Notes under the pieces: generated by a model | The model's input: the letters and a program-made list of their open reading frames with translations, nothing else | Database searches by the model: none | Told to the model about the DNA's origin: nothing | Part shown: positions 14,657 to 23,833 of the stretch, piece after piece | Layout of the letters: each line of letters begins with the position of its first letter | Position numbering within the stretch: the first letter of the stretch is position 1 | Position numbers and translations under genes: made by a program | Origin: an uncultured Eubacteriales bacterium | GTDB taxonomy: Bacteria > Bacillota > Clostridia > Oscillospirales > CAG-272 | Assembly: GCA_949299535.1 (NCBI GenBank) | Contig: CASGAQ010000009.1 | Location: forward strand, 1-64,000 | Length of the DNA: 64,000 nt | Direction: 5' to 3'

Positions 14657-16211
14657 TTTTCTTTTCTCTGAATATTCCGCCGAGCCACTTTATATCTTCC
14701 TGCGTCACTCCGCCAAAGACGGCAAGGAAAGCCAAATACATCGCCGTCATCACAAATATTCCGCAGACAGTTTCAACGGCAAGACTGTTAAAATAGAACG
14801 GAAGAGCGCGAAAAATAAGATTCGTTACAGCCGCTGCTCCGATCACAGACATCACAGGAGCAATGACCGTTCGCCATACTGATATCTTCACTCCCGTTAC
14901 TTTTATCAGCCTGTTCAGACTGAGCACATCATTGACAAGTTCCGTCACAAAAACGCACACGACATATCCCCATATACCCATCTCAGGCAAAAGAGTATAT
15001 ACAAGAAAAACGCTTATCGCTGAGTCGATTATATTATACTTCATGGAATTTAACTGCTCGTTAAGTCCCTTTAACATTCCATCGACGGTCATATCAAGAT
15101 ACATAAGCGGTACAAGCACGGCAAAAACGCCGATGTATTTTGAAGCCTCCTCGCTTCTGTATACAAGAAGTCCCAGCGGCTTCGAAAATAAAACAAAAAC
15201 TCCGGCGCACGCCACACCGAACATTACGGAAAGGGTTATGGCTCTTGAAACTATATATTTTATGTGTCTTGCATCGCGCCTTTCGTACTTTGCGGACAGC
15301 TCCGAAAGTTCTGGTATTATAAGAGAGGCAAACGTGGACGAAACAGCCGACGGAAAAAGTATGAGAGGAAAAACCATTCCGTGTATCGTTCCGTAGGAAG
15401 CAAGCGCGGCGCTCTGCCCCGCACCGAAACGCCGCAGACCGCGCGGTATCAATATATGCTCCACCGTCACAAGTCCGCTTCGAAGATACGCGCTTGCCGC
15501 AATAGGAAGTGATATATGAAGCATACGTCCGGTGAGATTTTCCGGCACGCTCCCACGTTTATCTCCGAGATATTTTTTCTTGTCATATATATAGAAAAAC
15601 AAAAGATACATAAAAGAAAGTCCCTCTGATATGCTTGTTCCCAAAACGAGCGCAAGGCAAGAATACTCAACGCTCTGCGGCCCTATGAGCTGAAGAAAAA
15701 ACACGGTTATAGCTATCTTTACAAACTGCTCCGCAACGGAGGCAGAGGCACTTTTTGAAACACGGCGTACCGCATTGAAATACCCGGCAAGCACGTTTGA
15801 AAGCGCTATAAACGGCAAACTCACCGAAAGCGCTTTCAGCGAAAGCACCGTTCTCTCGTCGCCAAGCAGGTTTACGCCTATCGGCTCTGCAAACGCAAAA
15901 AGAAAGATCGCCGCAGAAAATCCGAATAAAAGGCTGTATGCCGTACATCTTTTGACGGAAGCAACGGCGGCGCGCACATTGTTTTTAGCCAATTCCTCAG
16001 AAACAAGCCTTGTGACCGCAAGATTTATTCCCGATGTTGCTACAGTGACCGCAAACACATATGCGCTGCGGATAAGCGAGTATATACCTATGCCCTCGGC
16101 ACCAACGACATTCGCCGCATATGCATTGAACATGACGGAAATTATATGCATAAACACGGAAACGCTACCCAAAATAGCCGCGTTCGTCACAAATCGCTTT
16201 AATCTGTTCAT
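14649..16211 (-). CDS. SpoVB/MurJ-like polysaccharide flippase (MOP superfamily)
   Basis: The protein has 520 residues and about 14 predicted membrane helices spread along its length. The start MNRLKRFVTNAAILGSVSVF and the segments YFNAVRRVSKSASASVAEQF and GLNEQLNSMKYNIIDS fit the SpoVB branch of MATE/MOP lipid-linked-oligosaccharide flippases. These move undecaprenyl-linked sugars across the membrane for peptidoglycan, spore cortex or surface polymer. It is adjacent to a CapD-like sugar dehydratase, which suggests a surface glycan role here, but sporulation cannot be excluded. Confidence 0.85.
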   Translation of the reverse strand: MNRLKRFVTNAAILGSVSVFMHIISVMFNAYAANVVGAEGIGIYSLIRSAYVFAVTVATSGINLAVTRLVSEELAKNNVRAAVASVKRCTAYSLLFGFSAAIFLFAFAEPIGVNLLGDERTVLSLKALSVSLPFIALSNVLAGYFNAVRRVSKSASASVAEQFVKIAITVFFLQLIGPQSVEYSCLALVLGTSISEGLSFMYLLFFYIYDKKKYLGDKRGSVPENLTGRMLHISLPIAASAYLRSGLVTVEHILIPRGLRRFGAGQSAALASYGTIHGMVFPLILFPSAVSSTFASLIIPELSELSAKYERRDARHIKYIVSRAITLSVMFGVACAGVFVLFSKPLGLLVYRSEEASKYIGVFAVLVPLMYLDMTVDGMLKGLNEQLNSMKYNIIDSAISVFLVYTLLPEMGIWGYVVCVFVTELVNDVLSLNRLIKVTGVKISVWRTVIAPVMSVIGAAAVTNLIFRALPFYFNSLAVETVCGIFVMTAMYLAFLAVFGGVTQEDIKWLGGIFREKKKT

Positions 16212-16304
16212 CTTTCGCTCCTTGGCGTAAAGTATTTTTTCTATTTTTAAAATATATTTGCAAAAAAATAAATTTATTACTGCAGATTATATTTAAAAAT
16301 AAAG

Positions 16305-16333
16305 TTGCAAAAAGAACTCTTTAATGTTATACT
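16305..16333 (+). promoter_or_regulatory. Promoter of the GH95 gene
   Basis: TTGCAA (16305-16310), 17-bp spacer, TATACT (16328-16333). It lies 38 bases before the start codon. I saw no catabolite-repression site. Confidence 0.65.
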
Positions 16334-16370
16334 TAAAAAAATTTTATTTTTATTTATTAAGGAGAGCAAA

Positions 16371-18689
16371 ATGAAAAAAACTCCGCTCATTCTTGAATAT
16401 TCCTCACCCGCTCCGGAATATGCGGACTTCGTCTACGCAAGACAAGACGATAAGCCTAACGCAGGCTGGGAAAAATGGTCCTTGCCTCTGGGCAACTCGC
16501 ATTTTGGCGTATCTCTCTTCGGACGCACTCTAAAAGACCGTGTGCAGATAACGGAAAACAGCGTCGCAAATCCACTTTTTTCAGGAGATCACTGGAAAAG
16601 AGGCAGCGCCGGCACGCGCACTTTTGGCGATCTGATATTCGATTTCGGTCACGAAAACGTAAGTAAATACCGCAGGTATCTTTCTCTTGACGACGCCATA
16701 TCAGGCGTTTCTTATGAAAACGACGGCGTCAAATACGAACGCGAATATTTTGTCAGCTATCCGGACAATGTGCTCGCAATAAGACTCACGGCAAGTCAAA
16801 AAGAAAAACTTTCGTTCACTCTGACACCACTCATCTCATTCTGCCGCGACTACTGCCATACTGAGGGCGACGGCTGCGGAAGAAGCGGCGAAGTCTTTTC
16901 CGACGGTGAAGACCTTGTTATGCGCGGAGTTTCTTTCTACTATGACATAAAATACGAAGGCAGAATAAGAGTAAAAGCAGAAGGCGGCACTCTCGAAAAC
17001 TTCGGCGGCTCCGTATATGTAAGCGATGCCAACCGTGCAGAGATCTATTTCTCCTGCGGCACAAATTATAAGCTCGAAAGCCGCGTCTTTACAGAGCCTG
17101 ACCCTAAGAAAAAACTCTCTCCCTATCCCGCCCCAGAAGCAAAAGTAAAAGAGACTGTCGAAAAAGCCGCAAAAAAAGGATATTCGGCACTCAAAGAAGC
17201 GCATATCAAAGATTACACTTCTATCTTCGGCAGAGTATCCGTCGACCTCGGCGGCAAATATGAGGGAAAACCCACGAACGAACTTCTCGACGAATACAAA
17301 GCAGGCAAAGAGAGCCGTTATCTTGAAGAACTTCTTTTCCAGTACGGCAGATATCTGCTCATCGCCTCCTCGCGCGAAGGCGGATACCCCGCAAATCTTC
17401 AGGGTACATGGACCGCTTATGACAGCTCGCCTTGGGGCTGCGATTATCACCACAACATAAATGTGCAGATGAACTATTGGCACGCGGAAATTACGAATAT
17501 TTCAGAATGTTTCAACATCTATTCGGAATATGCGAAAGCATATATGCCGATCGCGCGTGCGAACGCCGATAAATATATCCTTGCAAACTATCCGGACAAA
17601 TATGAGGGAGCGGGCAAAAACGGCTGGACGATAGGTACGGCGGCAACTCTTTACTATATCACCGAACCAGGCGGACACTCCGGTCCCGGCACGGGAGGTT
17701 TCACTTCACTTCTCTTCTGGGACCATTACGACTTTACAAAAAACACTGAATATCTCCGCGAGGTAGCTTATCCGTATCTGCTTGAAATGTCGCGTTTTCT
17801 TCTGAAAGTACTCGTCGAAAAAGACGGGAAACTGCTTACAGGCATTTCTGCTTCGCCTGAACAGCTGGGCAAAGACGGAAAATATTACATAACGACAGGC
17901 TGCGCCTTCGACCAGCAGATGATATACGAAAACTTTGACCGCACAGTGAAAGCTGCAAATATTCTCGGTATAAGCTCGCGCGAAGAGCCTCTTCTTGGGC
18001 GGATAAAGAAAGCTCTCCCTCTTCTCGACCCGGTGCTGATAGGCGCAGACGGACAGGTTAAGGAATTTCGCGAAGAAGAAAACTACGGCGATATAGGCGA
18101 ATATCATCACCGTCATATCTCCAACCTTGTTTCGCTCTATCCCGGCACACTTATAAACAGACGCACCCCCGAATGGATAAAAGGGGCCAAAATCACCCTG
18201 GAACTTCGCTCCGACGAATCCACAGGCTGGGCAACGGCTCACCGCCTATGCCTTTGGGCGCGCACCGGCGAGGGAAATCGCACATACAAAGTTTACAAAT
18301 CCTTAATAAAGCGAAATATTCTGCCCAACCTTTGGGATACGCACCCGCCTTTCCAAATAGATGGAAACTTCGGTGCTTCGGCCGGTGTAGCAGAAATGCT
18401 CCTGCAAAGCGCCGCAGGATATATTGACGTTCTCCCCGCTATCCCGGACGAATGGAGCAACGGTGAATTTCACGGACTTTGCGCGCGTCAGGGATTTGTG
18501 GTCGATTGTGAATGGAAGGACAAAAAACCTTCTCACATACGCGTATTTTCACGTTGCGGCGGAGTTTGCCGTATAAGATTCGAAGGCGCCGAAACATCAA
18601 TCGTCGATGACAAAGAATACTGTATTGACGGAGATATAATCTCTTTCTCCACAACAGCAGGCGAAACGACAAATATTATAATCAAATAA
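16371..18689 (+). CDS. GH95 alpha-L-fucosidase-like glycoside hydrolase
   Basis: The protein has 772 residues, with AAGGAG before ATG 16371. An N-terminal beta-sandwich (about 1-270; WSLPLGNSHFGVSLFG, ENSVANPLFSGDHW) is followed by an (alpha/alpha)6 barrel. The barrel holds the GH95 signatures ANLQGTW, HHNINVQMNYWHAE (catalytic asparagines), GISASPEQ (acid) and FQIDGNFGASAGVAEML (aspartate). Family members remove alpha-1,2-fucose (some alpha-L-galactose) from host or plant glycans by inversion. No signal peptide is seen, so it should act inside the cell on imported oligosaccharides. It stands alone; no transporter or regulator is next to it. Confidence 0.92.
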   Translation: MKKTPLILEYSSPAPEYADFVYARQDDKPNAGWEKWSLPLGNSHFGVSLFGRTLKDRVQITENSVANPLFSGDHWKRGSAGTRTFGDLIFDFGHENVSKYRRYLSLDDAISGVSYENDGVKYEREYFVSYPDNVLAIRLTASQKEKLSFTLTPLISFCRDYCHTEGDGCGRSGEVFSDGEDLVMRGVSFYYDIKYEGRIRVKAEGGTLENFGGSVYVSDANRAEIYFSCGTNYKLESRVFTEPDPKKKLSPYPAPEAKVKETVEKAAKKGYSALKEAHIKDYTSIFGRVSVDLGGKYEGKPTNELLDEYKAGKESRYLEELLFQYGRYLLIASSREGGYPANLQGTWTAYDSSPWGCDYHHNINVQMNYWHAEITNISECFNIYSEYAKAYMPIARANADKYILANYPDKYEGAGKNGWTIGTAATLYYITEPGGHSGPGTGGFTSLLFWDHYDFTKNTEYLREVAYPYLLEMSRFLLKVLVEKDGKLLTGISASPEQLGKDGKYYITTGCAFDQQMIYENFDRTVKAANILGISSREEPLLGRIKKALPLLDPVLIGADGQVKEFREEENYGDIGEYHHRHISNLVSLYPGTLINRRTPEWIKGAKITLELRSDESTGWATAHRLCLWARTGEGNRTYKVYKSLIKRNILPNLWDTHPPFQIDGNFGASAGVAEMLLQSAAGYIDVLPAIPDEWSNGEFHGLCARQGFVVDCEWKDKKPSHIRVFSRCGGVCRIRFEGAETSIVDDKEYCIDGDIISFSTTAGETTNIIIK

Positions 18690-18753
18690 AAACATAAATT
18701 ACTCTCGAGAGAAAAAATATTCTGCTTGGAAGACAGGATTTTTTCATAACCGA

Positions 18754-18782
18754 TTGAAATTATATTAGTTTTATGATAGAAT
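18754..18782 (+). promoter_or_regulatory. Promoter of ddh
   Basis: TTGAAA (18754-18759), 17-bp spacer, TAGAAT (18777-18782), about 36 bases before the start codon. Confidence 0.65.
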
Positions 18783-18818
18783 AAGAACAATATTTTTACA
18801 GCAAAGAAGGATGATTTT

Positions 18819-19805
18819 ATGAGTATTCGTATAGGTATTTTCGGTTACGGTAATTTGGGCAGAGGAGTTGAAAGCGCTATCCGCCAAAACAAAGATATGG
18901 AGCTTGTTGCTGTTTTTACTCGCCGCGATCCTGCAGGCGTTCAGCTTAAAACAGAAGGCGTTCCCGTTTACAGCGCGGACAAAGCTCCCGAAATGGCGGA
19001 CAAGATCGACGTTATGATACTCTGCGGCGGCAGTGCTACCGACCTGCCCGTGCAGACTCCGGAAATGGTAAAATATTTTAACGTTATAGACAGTTTCGAC
19101 ACACACGCAAAAATCCCGGAACATTTCGAAGCAGTAGATAACGCGGCAAAAAGTTCCGGCAAAGTCGGTATTATTTCCGTAGGTTGGGATCCCGGAATGT
19201 TCTCTCTCAACCGTCTTTACGCAAACGCCATCCTTGTTGACGGCAAGGACTACACATTCTGGGGCAAGGGCGTAAGCCAGGGACACTCCGATGCTATACG
19301 CCGCGTAGAAGGCGTTGCAGACGGCAAACAATATACTATCCCCGTTGAAAGTGCGCTCGAAGCAGTAAGAAGCGGCTCCAACCCCGAACTTACAACACGC
19401 GAAAAGCATACACGCGAATGTTTCGTAGTTGCAAAAGAAGGCGCGGACAAGGCTCGTATAGAGGAAGAGATAAAATCCATGCCCAACTATTTTTCCGATT
19501 ACGACACAACCGTTCATTTTATCTCTCAGAAAGAGCTTAACGAAAAACACAGCGGTATTCCTCACGGCGGTTTCGTTATCCGCAGCGGTAAAACCGGATT
19601 TAACGCGGAAAACAACCATATAATCGAATATAGCCTCAAGCTCGATTCGAATCCCGAGTTTACTTCCTCCGTTCTTGTCGCATACGCACGCGCGGCTTAC
19701 AGAATGAGCAAAGATGGCGACAGCGGCTGCAAGACAGTTTTCGATGTTGCTCCCGCATACCTCTCCGCTAAAACAGGCGCAGAGCTTCGCAAAGAACTTC
19801 TTTAA
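18819..19805 (+). CDS. ddh: meso-Diaminopimelate D-dehydrogenase
   Basis: The protein has 328 residues, the usual length. It makes meso-diaminopimelate directly from tetrahydrodipicolinate with NADPH and ammonia, feeding lysine and peptidoglycan. The N-terminal Rossmann start RIGIFGYGNLGRGVESAI, the substrate motif CGGSATDLPVQTPEM, SVGWDPGMFSLNRLYA and FWGKGVSQGHSDAIRR are all family signatures. GAAGGATG lies upstream of ATG 18819. It is monocistronic with its own promoter and shares a bidirectional terminator with rnpB. Confidence 0.95.
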   Translation: MSIRIGIFGYGNLGRGVESAIRQNKDMELVAVFTRRDPAGVQLKTEGVPVYSADKAPEMADKIDVMILCGGSATDLPVQTPEMVKYFNVIDSFDTHAKIPEHFEAVDNAAKSSGKVGIISVGWDPGMFSLNRLYANAILVDGKDYTFWGKGVSQGHSDAIRRVEGVADGKQYTIPVESALEAVRSGSNPELTTREKHTRECFVVAKEGADKARIEEEIKSMPNYFSDYDTTVHFISQKELNEKHSGIPHGGFVIRSGKTGFNAENNHIIEYSLKLDSNPEFTSSVLVAYARAAYRMSKDGDSGCKTVFDVAPAYLSAKTGAELRKELL

Positions 19806-19836
19806 TATATCTTATCGTGACTTTTCGAAAGATAAA

Positions 19837-19870
19837 AAGCGGCTTGCCGAAAGCAAGCCGCTTAGTTTTT
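19837..19870. terminator. Bidirectional terminator between ddh and rnpB
   Basis: AAGCGGCTTGC (19837-19847) pairs perfectly with GCAAGCCGCTT (19853-19863). T-rich tracts flank it in both directions, so it can end ddh on plus and rnpB on minus. Confidence 0.85.
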
Positions 19871-19897
19871 GCATTTTTTGCATTTTTATAAAGAACA

Positions 19898-20270
19898 TTG
19901 ACCGGGCGTGTAAGCCGGGTTCTGTCGAGAACAATCATCTATCTGCGATGTGCGTTACCGCACAACTTATTTGCCTTGCGGCAAATTGCCGCCTCGCGTC
20001 AAGCTTTCGCTTTGGCCGGGCCGACCGTATAAACGCGGGGCGTTGCTTCGGATAGGGTTTACATGGCACCCTCAGTTACCTGAGAGTCGGTGAGCTCTTA
20101 CCTCGCCTTTCCATCCTTACCGTCAAAAAGACGGCGGTCTATTTCTGTTGCACTTTCCCGGAAGTCACCTTCGGCGGACGTTATCCGTTATCCTTGCCCT
20201 GTGAAGCCCGGACTTTCCTCATGGTAATACCTTTCGGCAACATACCACGCGATTGTTCCGCCCGGTCAAC
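19898..20270 (-). ncRNA. rnpB: RNase P RNA (bacterial type)
   Basis: On minus, the 5' end GTTGACCGGGCGGAACAATC pairs through GACCGGGCG with the 3' end CGCCCGGTC. In between are conserved core elements: GAGGAAAGTCCGGGCTTCAC, ACAGAAA near the P4 region, GATGGAAAGGCGAGGTAAGA, and the 3' AACCCGGCTTACACGCC. It is the catalytic RNA that trims tRNA 5' leaders. The length of about 373 bases is normal. Confidence 0.95.
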
Positions 20271-20291
20271 GTTATTTAACTTAACTGTAAT

Positions 20292-21182
20292 TCAATCCTC
20301 TTTCTTATATGAGGATTCCGTAATATCAGACGTAACTCCTTTCGGAAGTTCGTCCGAATAATCATAAAGTTCGGTTCTTCTGTCCGTTCGGTAAACTATT
20401 ATCTGATCGGAAAAAGACTCTGTCTTATCCTCATCTCCCTCATAGTAGGAATCAAGATAAAGATATTTCACCGCTTCTTCGGTGTATTCAGACGCAAAAC
20501 TTCCTTTGTATATATAGTCGGAGTTGCCGACGTCAGGCGAAGGAAAATATTTTTCGGGAGTTTCTTTCTCCACCGAGAAAAGGTCTATTCCGGAAAACGC
20601 TATGCGTATATAAGTATATCTGCCTTTTGTAAAGGTTATATACTTGCTTTCCTTATAAACTCTGCCTTTGTCGTCGCGCAGTGTAAATACAAACGGCATG
20701 TCCGAAAAATCATCGGCAACGACAGCATCCTCCGTTGTAAAAGCTTCCCCCAAAGTCTCACGTGCTTCTTCGGTAAGTTCCTCCGCCAGAGTATCGAGAG
20801 TACTCTTGTTATAGCGGATTGTAAACTGCACTTCTTTCGTAGCGGGAATATAGCGCAGTTCGTATATTGAAAACTTGCCTTCCTTGTCGAAAACGTCTCC
20901 TACGTCCTGTGAATATATCAAAAGGTCGCTGCCCTGCTCTTCGTATGCGGCATATGAGTCTGCCGTCCAGATAAGCTCTCCTGCTTTCTGCGGGTTTCTC
21001 GAGGAAAATATCCGCCAAAACAGTATCGCAAAAACGGATATGACGATAAAATATCCTGAAAACTTTACCGCACCTTTAAGAGCACGAAAGCTGAAAATCT
21101 TCCTTATAAGCGGGCGGCGTTTAAATTCTTCTTCTTCAAGATATTCTCTGTAACTGCCGTAATCGTTGAAATCTTCAGCCAT
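20292..21182 (-). CDS. Single-pass membrane protein, function unknown
   Basis: The protein has 296 residues: an acidic cytoplasmic head (EDFNDYGSYREYLEEEEFKR), one membrane helix at about 40-60 (FSGYFIVISVFAILFWRIFS) and a long extracytoplasmic domain rich in Asp, Glu and Tyr. I recognise no motif. GGAG lies 9 bases before ATG 21182, so that start is preferred over the ATG two codons earlier. It follows on minus directly upstream of rnpB and may be co-transcribed with it. Confidence 0.65.
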   Translation of the reverse strand: MAEDFNDYGSYREYLEEEEFKRRPLIRKIFSFRALKGAVKFSGYFIVISVFAILFWRIFSSRNPQKAGELIWTADSYAAYEEQGSDLLIYSQDVGDVFDKEGKFSIYELRYIPATKEVQFTIRYNKSTLDTLAEELTEEARETLGEAFTTEDAVVADDFSDMPFVFTLRDDKGRVYKESKYITFTKGRYTYIRIAFSGIDLFSVEKETPEKYFPSPDVGNSDYIYKGSFASEYTEEAVKYLYLDSYYEGDEDKTESFSDQIIVYRTDRRTELYDYSDELPKGVTSDITESSYKKED

Positions 21183-21297
21183 AAGCATTATCTCCTTTCA
21201 TAATCTAAAATAAAAAATCAGTATAACTATTATAATATGTCACGCCGTGAAAATCAATATAAGTTTCTGTAAACTTTAGATAAAATTTTTAAATCGC

Positions 21298-21325
21298 TTG
21301 ATTTTTTATTTGAATATGGTAAAAT
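21298..21325 (+). promoter_or_regulatory. Promoter of the GH31 gene
   Basis: TTGATT (21298-21303), 16-bp spacer, TAAAAT (21320-21325), 31 bases before the start codon. Confidence 0.55.
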
Positions 21326-21356
21326 ATAAAAACTAATTGAAATAAAGGAGTTCATT

Positions 21357-23720
21357 ATGCTTGACAAACATCTCATCGCAAAAACGCGTCCTTTGCCTGC
21401 CCCCGAAAATACAGTTATTTGGCGGGAATATCGCGTGACCGTGTTGTCAGACCGCCTTTTCAGAGTAGAAAAAGACGCTGACAAGATATTTTGCGACGAA
21501 GCAACGGAAGCAGTTTGGTTTCGAGATATGCCTGCTGTGGATTTTGACAAAGAAGAAAGTTCAGACTACCTTAAAATAAAAACAGATGCAGCCGAACTTG
21601 TGATATGCACAGAATTTGAGCAAAGCCATGTTATATTTGGACGGAAAAAAATCGCTCTCGACAACAAGGAAAATCTGCTCGGCACCTACACTACTCTGGA
21701 CCGCTGCGACGGCGAATACTTTGTGGAAAAAGACGGCAGCCGTCACAAAATACAGCTTGACATGGGCGTAATATCAAAAAACGGAGTTGCCGTTCTGGAT
21801 TACACAGACTCCTCCGTTCTCACACAGGACGGCATGATACGGAAAGAAAGACGCGACGAGCTTGACATATACATATTTGCCTACGGCAGGGATTACCGTG
21901 AGGCAGTGCGCGCATTTTATATGATATGCGGAAACACGCCAAAGATACCGCGCTACGCTCTGGGCAACTGGTGGAGCAGATACCATGAATACACAGATAA
22001 AGAATACCTTTCCGTTCTGGAGAACATGGAAGATCATGATATTCCGATAACCGTCGCCACAATAGACATGGACTGGCACTGGAATACAAAAAACCTCAAA
22101 AACAAAAAAGGCTACAACTTCGACGGCAGAAGCGGCGATTATTACGGCGGCACCTCCGGATGGACGGGTTACAGCTGGAATACGGACCTGTTCCCAGATT
22201 ATAAATCTTTTCTCAAAAAGGTTCATGAACACGGCTGTGCCGTTACTCTTAATCTTCACCCTGCAACAGGCGTCCGCTTTTTTGAGGATATGTACAAAGA
22301 AATGGCAACCGCCATGGGCATAGATCCAAACACAGAACGCAAAGTAGATCTCGATTTTACTTCAGAAAAATTTATAAACGCATACTTCCGCATACTCCAT
22401 AAACCATACGAGCATGACGGTATAGATTTCTGGTGGATAGACTGGCAGCAAGGTACTCTCGGCGAAGAAGCCGGCATAAACATAATGTGGGTACTCAACC
22501 ACTATCACACTCTCGACAACGCAAAAGAGCATATGCCTCTCATTCTTTCAAGATATTCCGGTATCGGCGCTCACAGATATCCTCTCGGCTTTTCCGGCGA
22601 TACGATAGCCACATGGGACACGCTCAAATATCTGCCATATTTCACATCGACAGCCTCAAACATAGGCTTTACATGGTGGAGCCATGATATCGGCGGTCAC
22701 GCCAACGGCGAAAAAGATAATGAACTTTATCTCCGTTTCGTACAGTACGGTGTTTTCAGTCCAATAAACAGGCTCCATTCCATGGGTTACGAATACTGCA
22801 CAAAAGAGCCATGGGCTTATAAAAACGGCTCGGGACTTATCGCGGAAGAATTCCTGCGCCTCAGACATCGGATGATACCTTACCTATATTCCGCAATGCT
22901 TGACACATACGACAAAGGCAAAGCGCTTACAGAACCGATGTACTACGAATATCCCAACGAAGAGGACGCATACAACTGTCCCGGGCAGTATATGTTCGGA
23001 AGAGAGCTTCTTGTTGCTCCCATAACGGAAAAAGGCGACGCAAAAGGCATGGCGAAAATAAAAGTATGGCTCCCTGAAGGAAAATGGACAGATATATTCA
23101 CAGGAGATTCATATTGCGGCGGCAGATGGACTGACATGGTCCGCTTTGAGGACACCATTCCCGTACTCGCCAAAGAAGGCGGATTTTTTCCTCTTGACGG
23201 GAGAAAACATACAAACAGCATTGAAGAACCTGATTATCTGCGCGTCGCGGCATTCAACGGGAACGGAAAATATACACTGCGCGAAGACAACGCCGAAACT
23301 GTCTTCCGCGCGGAAAAAAGCGAAGGCAAGCAAATATTCCGCATAAAAGCCTCCGAAACCGCCGTTTCTCGAAAAATAACGCTTGAGATGAGAAACATCG
23401 CAAGCGGAGACGTTGGTGTATTTGCAAACGGCAAGAAAACTGCCGCAGACATAAAATACGGCGCATACCTTTCCGTAACTGTTGAAAACATTATTCCCGG
23501 AATCGAATACACGTTTATTGCCGAATATACATACGATGTACGCGCTTACCGCAATGCACGCTGTCTTGAAGCGCTGACACATATAGAGATAGAAAACTCT
23601 CACAAAAAAGAGATTTGGGATATCTGTTGCTCCGAAGATGACAAAGAACTTCTAAACAAAATAATGACGGACAAAAATCTTACGGACAACGAAAAAATAC
23701 GTCTTACGGAAGCATGGTAA
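21357..23720 (+). CDS. GH31 family alpha-glucosidase/xylosidase-like enzyme
   Basis: The protein has 787 residues, with AAGGAG 6 bases before ATG. The order is an N-terminal beta-sandwich (1-180), a TIM barrel with PRYALGNWWSRYHEYTD, TIDMDWHW (about 236-241), the nucleophile region FWWIDW (Asp about 362), the acid/base region GFSGDT (Asp about 415) and WWSHDIGGH, then C-terminal beta domains. GH31 retaining enzymes release alpha-linked glucose, xylose or galactose; the exact specificity cannot be read from the sequence. No signal peptide is seen, so it is probably cytoplasmic. With the GH95 enzyme it suggests use of complex glycans. A bidirectional terminator follows. Confidence 0.9.
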   Translation: MLDKHLIAKTRPLPAPENTVIWREYRVTVLSDRLFRVEKDADKIFCDEATEAVWFRDMPAVDFDKEESSDYLKIKTDAAELVICTEFEQSHVIFGRKKIALDNKENLLGTYTTLDRCDGEYFVEKDGSRHKIQLDMGVISKNGVAVLDYTDSSVLTQDGMIRKERRDELDIYIFAYGRDYREAVRAFYMICGNTPKIPRYALGNWWSRYHEYTDKEYLSVLENMEDHDIPITVATIDMDWHWNTKNLKNKKGYNFDGRSGDYYGGTSGWTGYSWNTDLFPDYKSFLKKVHEHGCAVTLNLHPATGVRFFEDMYKEMATAMGIDPNTERKVDLDFTSEKFINAYFRILHKPYEHDGIDFWWIDWQQGTLGEEAGINIMWVLNHYHTLDNAKEHMPLILSRYSGIGAHRYPLGFSGDTIATWDTLKYLPYFTSTASNIGFTWWSHDIGGHANGEKDNELYLRFVQYGVFSPINRLHSMGYEYCTKEPWAYKNGSGLIAEEFLRLRHRMIPYLYSAMLDTYDKGKALTEPMYYEYPNEEDAYNCPGQYMFGRELLVAPITEKGDAKGMAKIKVWLPEGKWTDIFTGDSYCGGRWTDMVRFEDTIPVLAKEGGFFPLDGRKHTNSIEEPDYLRVAAFNGNGKYTLREDNAETVFRAEKSEGKQIFRIKASETAVSRKITLEMRNIASGDVGVFANGKKTAADIKYGAYLSVTVENIIPGIEYTFIAEYTYDVRAYRNARCLEALTHIEIENSHKKEIWDICCSEDDKELLNKIMTDKNLTDNEKIRLTEAW

Positions 23721-23730
23721 ACCAAAAGCA

Positions 23731-23759
23731 AAAAAGACTGCAAAAGCAGTCTTTTTTTA
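23731..23759. terminator. Terminator of the GH31 gene (bidirectional)
   Basis: GACTGC (23737-23742) and GCAGTC (23747-23752) with an AAAA loop, preceded by A6 and followed by T7. It also lies downstream of proS on minus. Confidence 0.85.
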
Positions 23760-23833
23760 TTGCCTGTTTATTGCCTGAATGTTAGAAAAACAAAACCGAA
23801 AACAAAATTTACGATTATGTATGAAATCAAAAC

